Source: Orobanche coerulescens (taxonomy: Eukaryota > Streptophyta > Magnoliopsida > Lamiales > Orobanchaceae). From it: 64,000 nucleotides of DNA. Numbering within the stretch: position 1 is the stretch's first letter; every line of letters begins with the position of its first letter. The DNA lies in contig CM065804.1 of the NCBI GenBank assembly GCA_033398695.1, positions 37,029,501-37,093,500 on the forward strand, given 5' to 3'. The translations under genes and the position numbers were made by a program. The notes under the pieces were generated by a model. That model was given only the letters and a program-made list of their open reading frames with translations, did not search any database and was not told the DNA's origin. Positions 10,574 to 21,680 of the stretch are shown here, piece after piece.

Positions 10574-12261
10574 ATTGAGAGTTTTGTTAACTGCAGAGAA
10601 TAATATGAGATTCGTTAGTGATTGTTTAATTATGATCCGATTAAAGAATTTAAGGACTTTCTTTATTCATAACTCGGCTCCCACTATTTTATCGGCATTT
10701 ACACACTCCCATGTTAAATCCGGAAGCCTTGGGTGACTTCATAGTTGTGATCGATTTCTTTACAAAGTTTAATAGAGGGCAACTCATACGGTTTATATTC
10801 TATTATTCTTTATAAAGTGGTGTCTAATACCAACCCATCTAATGGATGATTCGATCTTCTTTTACCCCTAGTTCACTTGCCCTCAACCCATTCGGTTTCT
10901 ATGGCTCGCTGAACTATCTAAGTTTAAACCATCAACTCCTATTAGTCTGACAATTGAATCTTACCCGGCAACCCATATGGTTTATAGGGGTTTGATTTGT
11001 CACAACCAAAGGCATCTAATGCACTCTAGGAATTTATCAACTTTCCCCAAAAATATTACCCCGACATACTTGGAAGAATAATATTCCGGTTTAGATTTCA
11101 ATTTTCCATGAGTTTGACGGAGGGTAGGAAACCTCGTAACCTTTATAACTTAGTGTTTGTAAGTGGGAGTATTAATGCGATTATATGTTACACTTTGCAC
11201 ATTAATCCGTTTATAAGCGCGGTTTGTGGTTTGTCAATCGTTCAAAATGAAAAACAATAAATAGCAACCTAGTTACTACCAACATATAGCTCATGGACTT
11301 TTTCCTAAGTATTGGGCCAAGCCAAATAAAGAAAGGAAAAATACAGTATTGATTCTTCGTCTTCCAGTCGGTCGTCTTCGGTCTTCGTCATAGCCATATG
11401 AATAATTACATCATTGAACAATACGTCCTATAATACATATTTTCTAGTAAAAATAAATAGGCTCAAAATGGCCTTTACAACCATATCGAATCGAACAAAT
11501 CAACAACTAAGTCCACGAGCTATATCACCATCACATAAGGCATTCCATACAACATGTAACGGTAAATGAAATTAAATAATCAATTAATATATTAATCCAA
11601 TTAATATAAAAATTAATCTATTTAATTTCTACAATATTAATCAAATTAATATTTATAATCGTCATTTTAATCCGTTCAAAGTAATCCGGCCAAAACAATA
11701 TTCTCGTCTAATAATTTCCCTTAATAAAAAGATATTCCAAATATTTTATTAAATCCAATTAAATCCAATTTAAATTTCGAAAATTATTACAACGAAATAT
11801 AAACACAAAAATGGAGTCCCGGAAAATCCAGTATCAGGCCCAGCCCATGGCCCGATTCAAAATCGGGCCGAAAACCCGAGAAACGCCCGGACCGAGTCAC
11901 TCTCGGACACTGCCCGGCAGGCTAGCCAAGCAGCTACAGTAGCCTACCGAGTCACTCTCGGCCGGCCAGAAGCCCAAGAGCCGCCGGCACCGCATCATCG
12001 TGCGGTATTCGTGTTTAACCCCCGTTTTTCTCATTTTTTCGACTCGCTTCCAAAACGAAAAAGTTTCTTAACTTCATGAAGAACTTATAAATCAACAAAA
12101 ATCAAATGTTTCAGATTTATAATTCACATAAAATAGTCGAAACTTGACTTACTACGAACGATTAAATTTCTTCGATTATATCTATTATGATTCTAAATCA
12201 TAAACATCATCAAATAACATTCCAAATGCAAAGATGATCGTATATACGATATATTTGACCT
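10574..12261 (-). other. Untranslated leader of copia D
   Basis: This 1.7-kb stretch lies between the primer-binding site and the gag ATG. It contains no long ORF or domain, many short AT-rich runs, and a T/C-rich section near 11360. It could contain an undetected small insertion. I see no separate feature in it. Confidence 0.5.
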
Positions 12262-14113
12262 CTCTCCGATACCACTATTGGGAGTCCACAGAAAATAAAC
12301 GCAGCGGAAGAATAACGGAATCCCTAAGAGGATCGATCAAGTAACGTATATACGAAAAGAAAAATACGAAGATCAAGGAATCAAAGTCCCATACCTATGA
12401 TGTCTCTGAAAAACCTTCGTATGATGATGATGATGAAGAGCCCTTCGTTCCAAGCACCTAAAGCAAGATGCCTCTACTTCACACGCCGGAACTTGATGGA
12501 AAAATCGACAAGCTTCCTTTCTTCAAGAATGCGGCTAGGGACGCTTGTAGGAATTTTCTCTCTCAATGTATTCTTCTTATATCTTGTCTCTAAGATCAAG
12601 ATGAAGTTTTCAACCTTACTCTCTCTCTCTCTCAAATTCGTGATTTTGAGTTCTTACTAGAAGAAGTTGTCATCTCTCCTTTTTAAAGACTTTTATTTAT
12701 AAAAAAATGAAAGTCTTCCTTTAACACATGATTGAGGGTATCAAATACACCTCACATATGTCACCTAGTGACATAAAATAAGTTTAAAAGAGACAAGAGA
12801 GGGAGGGGGGCGGCCTTAAGGGAAATTTCCAAGAAGACGGGTCGAATCTACTCGGCTCGTGTACTGGATGTTCGTCAAAACGAATCCCTCGTGTACCGGA
12901 TGTTCGTCAAACGAATCCGTTTTATTTCCAATGTGTTTGGACTAATTAATTAATCCAATTAATTAATTATATCAAACACAAATATATATTTCTCTAAGAA
13001 ATATAATTTATGAATTAAAGTAATCACCCAGTAACCTACTTACAATTCATAAGACCGCTATTTGATTTATCCGATAAATCAAACTTAGATATCTAATATC
13101 TAATATTATAAGAGAGATTTTTAATTCACATTTATCCATCAATGATCCTATTGCGCGACTCCGTAGGTTCGTCTCAGCCGGCATTGGGAGTAACAAATGA
13201 CTGCGGGCGGACTTAGCCACTAGCGGGCCGCATCAGTAAACCCCGACTGAGAACGAATGAACGAATCATTCCAGAACCATTATTTCATGAATACTATATA
13301 CGTATAGACCCTTCATCAGATGTCCCGGTCAAGTCTTCGGGTCACGGTAAAGTCAAACCCTACTGTTGACTAAACTCTATACATGTGTTAATGCAAATCA
13401 AGACCGACTGATTAATAGTGTATCTAATACGACTATATCAGAATGCTTTGGCCAAAGACTTATGATCTTATTTGCCATTAACCGTATAGGACATTCGCCT
13501 GCTCACTAACAGGAGATATAATCCTTTCTTGGCGTTCAGCAAAGACTGCTACCTGCCCGTATAGTCCGCACTTCGAGGTCGACTCAGCAATTAAGCAAAT
13601 GAGTCTAACTACTCTAATGACAAACTAAACGTTACAGACACATCTTCTACTGAACCCTCAAGTCAAAGGTCCACGTATACTATCACAACCTTTCGATTCG
13701 TCATCGACTCTCCGAGAGTGAATACCGTGTGACTGAATCGAGTATGAGTCATGTTCGAGTATACTGGTCCCACCAATATACTTATAACTATGCTATCAAG
13801 ACGTGCACACATCCTAGCATCATTTATACAAGTCTTATTAAAACTTAATGTCCTGTTAAGTTTTATCGACTTGCGAACTAGTTAAGCATTCGAGCTCTAA
13901 ACACTTCTAGTCCCTATCTCCTTATCTCCATAAGGAGTAGAATGTTCACTCTCAAATGCAAGGACTATTATTCTATATACCAAATCACAATGCCAGTGAT
14001 ATACAATAATATAGAAATAATAATTGCCTTATTAAATATAATATTCATAATTACAATACAATTGCTCTCACTCTCTCATCCTCTGAGTGGCATTCGAGGG
14101 CATATTCCTAACA
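12262..14113 (-). repeat. Copia D 5' LTR and primer-binding site
   Basis: On the minus strand the LTR starts TGTTAGGAATATGCCCTCG at 14113, a start typical of a widespread plant copia group, and ends ...ACTCCCA at 12279. It is followed by TGGTATCGGAGAG (12262-12274), a decayed initiator tRNA-Met primer site. LTR length is about 1.83 kb. Notably it has none of the CG-NN-CG dyads found in the other LTRs. The matching 3' LTR is absent. ORFs within it are not credible genes. Confidence 0.75.
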
Positions 14114-14314
14114 CAAATCACACACAATATACATTACCATTTCACGTTAAGCATAAAGGTTTCCAAAAATACTTGCCTTGAATAATTGACGACGCAACGA
14201 ATGGAAAGGAAAGTCACCGACGAACGCTTGGAACCAACAAAATCGAACCTAACGATTCAAAGAATACAATCACAACCATTTCTAAACGAATACGGAATTG
14301 GAATACACCCGAAA
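14114..14314 (-). repeat. LTR C' fragment left of element A
   Basis: This ~200 bp matches, in antisense, LTR K around 51830-51990 and 55290-55440 (for example TTTCCAAAAATACTTGCC). It continues seamlessly at 24895 on the other side of element A. The last five bases, CGAAA (14310-14314), are the target-site duplication repeated at 24895-24899. The left edge at 14113/14114 is a junction with copia D, and the LTR 3' end is missing. Confidence 0.8.
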
Positions 14315-14332
14315 TGTAATACCCGTAATTTC

Positions 14333-16065
14333 TGTAACACCCCCAAGACATTCAGGTCATATTACAGCGCCGTGGACCCCGCACTATGGAATCAATTTCC
14401 CCCACGATCGATACCTGAAATACAAAAAGTATTTCCCCCATTTAAGGGGTTAGCGACAACTGCTAGTGTAAGTACAATCAATTTGAACTACATTCTAATC
14501 AGATGAATATATGCGCCAAAAATCATTTTAGAAAACATTTTATATTCCGGAATTTTTACAATGTACAATCACAAAACACATTATCTCCAACAATCATAAT
14601 TCAAAGTTAACCTTGGTACGAGACTCACGGCCACCGTACCCCGCAGAGCCCCGTCGGACATCCCTGGGTGGTTAACCACAGTTCGTGATACGCACACACA
14701 CGGCAATACGTATCCCTAGAGGCCCCGTCGGACCGTCCCTAGGTGAACATACACATATCCATCCACAACAACCACGATACAGCCATAATTCAAATACTAG
14801 AACATGTAAACAAATGTAAAGTACTTGCCTTTGAGACATTCTTGAAGAATCGGAAGTGAAAATCGACTACGGACGATCCAAATGGAAAACGATGGTTCTT
14901 AAATGAAGAATTAGCATAACTCAGTCCCAACAGACAACCATAACCGAAAGGAATACTCCCATAACCCCAATTACATGCTACGACAATGAACGATCAATCG
15001 ATCCAGGCGAGGGTTTACGCAAAATCTCCCCGTATTGATAATACATGGATTAAAATACAGGAAAGTGTATTTGGAATCACCCAATAACCACAATCGGTAA
15101 GGAATATCGTAACATAATTGAACAATTCGGAACTAATCCCTAGAATCCCGAAAAACCCCCAAATGCGTCAAAGTTAGGGTTCCTGAGGAATTACCTTGGA
15201 TTCAACTGATGGAAGATGATAATGTTGATGGTAATATGTTAACACGATTCTACAATGATGGAATACGACGAATTATCCGATCAAAGCTGAAGGGAATCGC
15301 CCTCTGGAGTCGCCCCGTGAAGAAAATGGAAGAAAAGAGTGAAAAATGCTGTTTTTGAACTGCCCGCTGATATATATAAAATGTATAGTTAGCGCACGCT
15401 AACTATCATAGATAGCGCGCGCTAACGGGGCTGTAACTGGTCCAGTAGCTACTGCTACCACTCGCTAGCGCACGCTAACAATAGCGAGTTAGCGTACGCT
15501 AACTGCACATCGGTAGTGCACGCAAGGTAACAGGAGTAGCGTGCGCTACTTACGCAGCAGTTCAGTACTGCTCACATCAGTAGTACGATGCTGCCGAAGG
15601 TACAATTCTCGAAACGCATGACAAGGCCAGAATCCAGAAACATAAACATGAAGCATACAAGAAGACGGAGCTAAGCGCTGAAAGAAAATATAATTCCGAC
15701 CACCGGAGGGTCCGTAATGCGACAACGAAAAAAAGATTCCCTAAACTTACGAACCGAGTGTCCGAAAATCACGAAACGACGTCGTATTTACGAACCGAAG
15801 ATCTCCACACGACCAACTCAATCATACGAACTTGCACGACCCAATAAACAACGAAAACGAACGAGTTATACTAGAATCGAACGTTCATACGGCAAAACAT
15901 GTCATAAAATGAAATCACGTGAAACCATCACCAAAACTCGTCCAAATGGAAAAACTCCAAGAATAAAGTAGATTCATAATGTCGAAATGGTTACAAGAGA
16001 GTCAATAAAAATAGACATACACCAAAATGGAAACTGCTAAAAAATGGAAAGTTACGGATATTACA
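14333..16065 (-). mobile_element. Solo LTR B, complete, with TSD ATTTC
   Basis: The antisense LTR reads TGTAACACCCCC...GGATATTACA on the plus strand (1733 bp). It is flanked by ATTTC at 14328-14332 and 16066-16070. No internal region is present, so it is a solo LTR left by intra-element recombination. It holds TAGCG-NN-CGCTA dyads at about 15388-15548, an antisense TATA tract at 15371-15380, a donor-like CCAAG/GTAA (GT at 15193-15194), a CTAAC at 14449-14453 and a TTTCAG/GT acceptor-like site at 14415-14416. Confidence 0.9.
15371..15548 (-). promoter_or_regulatory. LTR B promoter: TAGCG dyads plus TATA (minus strand)
   Basis: Dyads of the form TTAGCGCACGCTAA, TAGCGCGCGCTAA, TTAGCGTACGCTAA and TAGCGTGCGCTA lie directly upstream (minus sense) of TTTATATATA at 15371-15380. 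The same layout is present in the first copy at 676-870. Confidence 0.65.
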
Positions 16066-16579
16066 ATTTCGATTTCTGGTAATTTCTTTTTTTGGCTCAA
16101 GTCCATTTTAATGACTCACTCGTGACCGTTTCGTCATTACGAGAATGATTAATTCTACACTTTTTGTCATCCGAGTTCGTTTCCGTGTCATTTTGTTGAG
16201 CTCCGTGCTTTTTGGCGACTTTTCCGCACTTGAGTTCGATTCTTGCGAATCTCGTTCGAAACTGCTGTTTCGAGTTTCCCGTAAGTCCATTTAACTTTAT
16301 TAGACGTGTTGTTTACTTAGGTTTTGTTATTCGATCACGTATCGTGATTTTCGGGCGTTTTGGGCCATTTTTGTAATTTCCCAAAGTTTGGGGTAATCAC
16401 TTCCGTTGTCGAATTTCGAGCCTTCGGATAGTCGGAATCATGTGTTCTCTTAGTGCTCAGATTCGTCTTTGCGAGTACATTGTAACCGTACTTTCGATTT
16501 ATATTCTGGTTCGGGTTTCGGGGTCGTCCAGGCCATCGGAGTGGCCACGACCGAGTCACGGCCGGAGCAGGGCCTGGCC

Positions 16580-16871
16580 TGGCCGAGTTACGGCCGTACG
16601 TGCTCGGTAGACGTGGCTGGACGAAGGCCAGTTACGGCCGTAAGGTGTGATCCGTTACAGCCATAAGTGGTCGGCAGGTGATGGGCTGGTTTTTGACGAA
16701 TGCCGGTTACGGCCGTAAGGGACTGCACGGCAGTAGGCGAGAGTTACGGCCGTAAGGCCCTGTCGGTTACGGCCGTAAGTGATCGGCAGGCGCTGGGTGG
16801 GTTTGGACGAATGCCCGTTACGGCCGTAAGGCACTGCCATTTACGGCCGTAACCCTGCCGGCTATATATAG
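16580..16871 (+). promoter_or_regulatory. Promoter of element A 5' LTR: TTACGGCCGTAA array plus TATA
   Basis: Eight TTACGGCCGTAA-type dyads (near 16586, 16629, 16651, 16703, 16742, 16767, 16815 and 16840) end about 10 bp before CTATATATAG at 16862. Variants such as TTACAGCCATAA show loss at CpG positions. Confidence 0.65.
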
Positions 16872-19237
16872 CCTGGGCTCGGCCAGACTTCATTTTTACT
16901 CGTTTTTCTCCTTTTTTCGGCGACTGTCGATGGGAGGCTCGGGAAATCGAGTTCTTGGCTGATTCTAATCAATTCCAAGATGTTTTGGAAGATTCTTGTT
17001 GATTGTATCATCATCCAATCCGCGTTCTTCGTCCAAATCAAGGTATTTTGGCTTCAACCCTTGTTTTTGAAGATTTTGGGGATTTTCCTTTTGATTTCGA
17101 TTCCAATCCATTTTTGATCAATTAATTGTTGTATAAATGTTGTTTTGAACTTCTTCTACGGATTGGATAATCGTATCTTTGGTTCGTTCGATCCGAGGGG
17201 TGATTTCCTTGTTCTTGAAGGGCCTTGAACATTTAGTGTTCGATTAAATGCCCCAATGAGTTCCTTTCGATAGTTTGTTGGGATTTCCATTGTTTTCGGC
17301 CTTGATTCTCATCGTAATCATGTTTTATTGTTCCTTATGGAGGATTATAGGTGCTCGATGATTCCGATGTTGAATTCCGTTGGTGATTGATGATTCGTGT
17401 GGTGTTTTCCCGTAGTAATTTCGGTGCTATCGCGTTCTTGATAGTGTTCGGGAGTTCGAGGCTATTTCGACTGCTTTCCATCTGTCGTCTTGTTACGATC
17501 GTGGTTCCTAGGCAAGTATCTTGCCCATACTTTTCATGTTTCGTAGACGGAATCATTGATAAATGATTTTATGTGCAATCCGAATGTTTTAATGAACTTT
17601 TATAAAGATCGGTATGTTCTCGATAATTGTTGTCTTTCAAAAGATAACTCGTATGCTTCGGGTATTAATGTGCTTTCAGAATATGTGCGTTAGTTTCGTA
17701 TGTTGGAAGATGTTAAACATATTTAGTGAATTTAGTTGACCGTAATTATTTGCTGAGGATTGTGTATTGATATGTGTAATTGTTCGGTGAATATGTGACG
17801 TTGTCTGATATTAGTTGTTATTCCTTCGTGAGGAGATTGTGACACTTGGTGTTGCTTGGTATTGGTATTTACTTGTGGTTGTGTGACATTAGTTGTGAGT
17901 GTACGTCGACTAAAGTGGCCATTCTAGCGAAGTACCTAGCATTTGTATGCATATTCTAGTATTCGAATTATGGCTTCCCGTGGCGTTGTGGATGATATGT
18001 GTATGTTCACCTAGGGACGGTCTGACGAGGCCTCTAGGGATACGTTGCCGTGAGTTTCGTATCGCGAACTATGGTTAACCACCCAGGGATGTCCGACGGG
18101 GCTCTGCGGGGTACGGTGGCCGTGAGTCTCGTACCAAGGTTAACTTTGAAGTGTTTTGTTGGAGAACTGTGATCTTTGGCGCATATTTCGTCTGATTAGA
18201 ATGGCAGTCCAAATGGTATCGTACTTGGCTGGGATGGCACCGATAAATGTGTTGTGTGTGATTTGTCCCTTGACTGTGATAATTTGGTAAGGGTACGTGA
18301 GTCCTGTGGTTGCACTGTGTATTGTAGCTCTGTAGTGTGTTGAGTTCGACCGTATGGTCAAGTTGCAAAGTTGTGCTCTCTGTTGTCGTTCTGTGAGACT
18401 GTTGTCATGGTAATGTTTGACACGGTGTAGTTTATGTCAGGTAATTCTTGTGAGTATGTGATGTGAATAAGTTGATTCACGGACCCCCGTACTTGAGGTT
18501 GGAATGTTATGATTGGGTCGTGGACCCCGTATTTTGTTATCGAAATCGTATTTTGAAATAATTGATTTTTGGGCGGTGTCCCTAAGTGTTTCGAAAGGCT
18601 TGAAAATTCTTAAACCCCAAATGTTTTCAAAACTCTCGAGATCGTAAAATGTTTTGTAAGATGTAAAATGATTTTTATTCCTATCTTTCATAATTTAAAC
18701 TGTTTTGATCAAGTGAATTATCTCGGGAAGTATATTCACGATTTCTATGTTCTTGGAATATGATATGTATGGCTTGTCCTTGTATTTATACTTGCACTAG
18801 CAAAACAGTGTAGTTTTGCTAACCCCCGAGTATTCAGGGGGTGGATGTCTGTTTTGCATCCAGGTACTTGCAGGTTGCTGGGGAGCAATTCACAGGATCG
18901 TTACGAAAGATGATGAAAGACGGCGATACTAATCACATGAAGACCGGTGTTTAGTCTTTTGGCGATGTCTTGTTGTTTTGTCCTTCCGTTGTGTATATTA
19001 TTCCCCTTTTACGGGAATGTTGATTTATGTTATCCCCTACGTGGGTATGAGTTGCGAGAAAGAGTAATGTATGGTTGATGTGTATGTTTTGGTAAAAAAC
19101 CAAATCGGTCTAATGGTTCGTTATTTAGCCATGTCGGCATGTATTATGTTGTTGTGGTTTCTGTATTTAGCCTGGTAGATCCTCACGGAGTGGGTCTGCG
19201 GTGCTGTAATATTCCCGAACGGTTTGGGGGTGTTACA

Positions 19238-21680
19238 GAATATGGTATCAGAGCTTAGGTTGCGGAAACCTAGGCTGTCGGGTCGAGTTTTGTGTTGTCG
19301 GGTCTTTTCTTGTCTTGTCTTGTCAGATTTTGTCTGACTGAGTCGTGTCGCGACGCGTTGTCTGAGTTGGTTGGTTGTGATTAGTATCGTGAGGCGATCA
19401 TCATCTTCGTGCGACCTGTGGATGTAAGTCTCCCTTCTTTGTGTTGTGCCTCGTGTGACACGAGCTATTTTTTGATTATTTGTTAAGTGATAGAATCCTT
19501 CTGTGGATTTTGATTTCACGATATGTATTTAGTTGACTATCGTATTTGGTTTATACGAGGAGTGTCGTAGCTGCTAATGTCTTTCTACTGTTGTTTTTGT
19601 CCGTTGCCTACGATTTTCGAATCGATTTGCTCGTTTTACAAATTCTCTTGTGGAAGCTTTGTGCTTATACGCGTTCAACTTGTTCACTAGCCATTGCGGG
19701 AGGGTCCTTAGAGGCCTTGAATGGGGTCAGTGGTTTTGTTCTGAATCCTAGGCGGTCTTCGACTGTGGTATTTTACCGTTTATTTCCGTTAAAAGACATG
19801 TATTGTCTTGACTTTAAATGTTTTGATGCGTGTACTAGGAGGTGTTTTAGTGTACGTCGGTATGCGTGAGTTTTGGGCATTCTGGCCTATTGGATTTTTG
19901 AAAACCTTGAGTATCTTAGAAAATTAAATTTCGAGATGTACTTTTAAAACGAATTATTTCCTTGTGGTTTTTTCAAGGTGCTTTATAGTGCCGCAATATA
20001 TTTCAAAAAATTTCCAATTGAGGACCAAAAATACTTTGAGATATTTTCAATTATTTAGAAACACTTTTACTTAGACCTGAGGGTCGAACATTCTGAAAGT
20101 TTTCACTGAAAGAAAAGTATCCTCATTTTTGTTCAAACGCAAGATGATTTTCAAAGTCTCGACAATGATGTTTATTCAACTTTTTGTTAAATGATACTCA
20201 AAGATCAACTGGTGTTTCCAAAATGTTTTCAAAAGGTGGTTTTCGTTTTTAAAACCCATCATTTCCTGCTTGTGGTCGGAGAAGGTGTGTATGATGTTGG
20301 TATTGTTGTTAGGGTGTTAGCCCTCCGAATTGTGATTGAATTGGTGGTGTGAACGTTGAGTCGTTCGCCGCGCATATGTTTTGTTAGCCCTTTGTGGGAG
20401 GTGTGATGACGATCTTTAATGTTGTCATTTCGTGGCGGCTTGCGTGTTATCGCACCTGTGTGAGCTGTTAAAGCTTGGGTTTGTACGTTTGTGTACATGA
20501 GTGATTGTTTCATGATTTTTGTAATTATGTGTTGGTTATTGTTCGAGCCGTTGAAGTCGCCGAACGATACCGTCGTTGTGGTAGTGTTTGTGAGTGTATT
20601 ACTTTACGATGGTAATCGTTGTATATGATATGTGTTATGATTCATTGTTGTGCTGAGTTGGCATCTCCGCTATGTTGTTTTGCGACGTTATGCCCCATTG
20701 TATCTAGCATTTGTATTTTCGGTATGCCGAGCCGAGGCGTTTCCAACCACGGTGTGCCGGGGGCAAGCATGTACCAATTATCTTCTCGTCGGTTACGCAT
20801 CTCAAGTGTGGACTCGAGGGACACCGAATCTAGTTTTGAGAATTGGTTACCGAGACTTCCGGAGTTCGCGCTTCAGCACAGATAACAGAATCAGCTCTTA
20901 GAGGCCCATAGGAGATTTTGCTGTCGGTTGCTTTTTGTGTTGTTACCTTGTTTCCGTTGTTGTGAGTTGCGGGGACGACATTTTTTTTATAGGAGGTCGA
21001 ATGTAATACCCGTATTATTTTTGGACTTCTGCATTTCCTCTTTCTCAAGTCTATCGACTCGATCATGTTCGTTGATACTTCCTGAACTTGTTCTGTATTT
21101 CGGTTTCATTGTTCGGCCGAGACGTGAACCTGGGAGTTGTTGTTTGAATTTTATCGTTCTTCGTGATTCAGACATGATAGTTCAATTTTTGTTGTCTCGA
21201 TCGTTTGATTGTTCGGTTTTTGTTGATCTCGTCTCGTGATTGTTGAACGTTCAGACTCCTTCGTAATTCCATTAAGTTCGGGAAATTAGTCTCGTTTCGA
21301 TCTTCCAACCCTTGGGCGGTGGAATTCCGTATTTGTTCAGTGATTGGCTCGCGTTTTGATTGATGTACCGTTGGGTTGGTCAATCATATTGATTTTCATT
21401 CGTTGTGTTTTGTGATTGTTCGGATAATTGACTCGATTGTATTGTATGTTTGATGACGCTTGTCACTTGTTGATTTTAATATGTCTCTACCGGTGGCGTT
21501 GTGTTAGTCGTCGTGGAGCGTGTTTTCACGCCGTATATTCCTTTGCGTTGCTTGTAACGTCTCGCCGATGGGCATAAGTTACGCATTTCTTGTGTATCTC
21601 ATTGATTTTTCCTGGCGGGATATTGCTTCTCCCTACTTATTTTAAGTTTCTGGACGAAACTTCTTTTAAGGAGGGTAGTG
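19238..21680 (+). other. Internal region of element A: primer site, non-coding mosaic, purine tract
   Basis: TGGTATCAGAGC at 19243-19254 is the tRNA-Met primer site. From about 19650 the sequence resembles the R/U5 of LTR K (GGGAGGGTCCTTAGAG and TCCTAGGCGG phrases near 19690-19755 against 55520-55690), so the body appears stitched from LTR pieces. A purine-rich AAGGAGGGTAG at 21668-21678 precedes the 3' LTR, after a GACGAAACTTC motif. The ORFs here (for example 19546-19869 and 20650-20901) have no recognisable domain and are not called. Confidence 0.7.
20981..21680 (+). repeat. Second, internal polypurine-LTR start in element A
   Basis: TATAGGAGGTCGAATG followed by TGTAATACCCGTATTA at about 21002 repeats the polypurine/LTR-start layout that recurs at 21668-21681. 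The ~680 bp between are LTR-like. Element J has the same doubled arrangement (50128 and 49487), and the two intervening stretches are homologous, for example around the GTGTTTTCACGCCGTATATT phrase at 21520. Confidence 0.7.

Larger units (their letters stand above)
14315..19237 (+). repeat. 5' LTR of element A, interrupted by solo LTR B
   Basis: The first 18 bases (TGTAATACCCGTAATTTC) lie at 14315-14332. LTR B follows, and the LTR resumes with the repeated ATTTC at 16066. It ends GGGGGTGTTACA at 19237. The promoter array is at 16580-16856, the TATA box at 16862-16871, a donor-like AG/GTATTT at 17041-17045 and CAG/GT acceptor-like sites at 18863 and 18873. Confidence 0.88.

Noticed and set aside
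19546..21239. Several 80-107 aa ORFs inside element A as possible genes
   Set aside because: No domain, and they overlap one another on both strands in AT-rich mosaic LTR DNA. No homologous ORF is kept in copy 1 or J.
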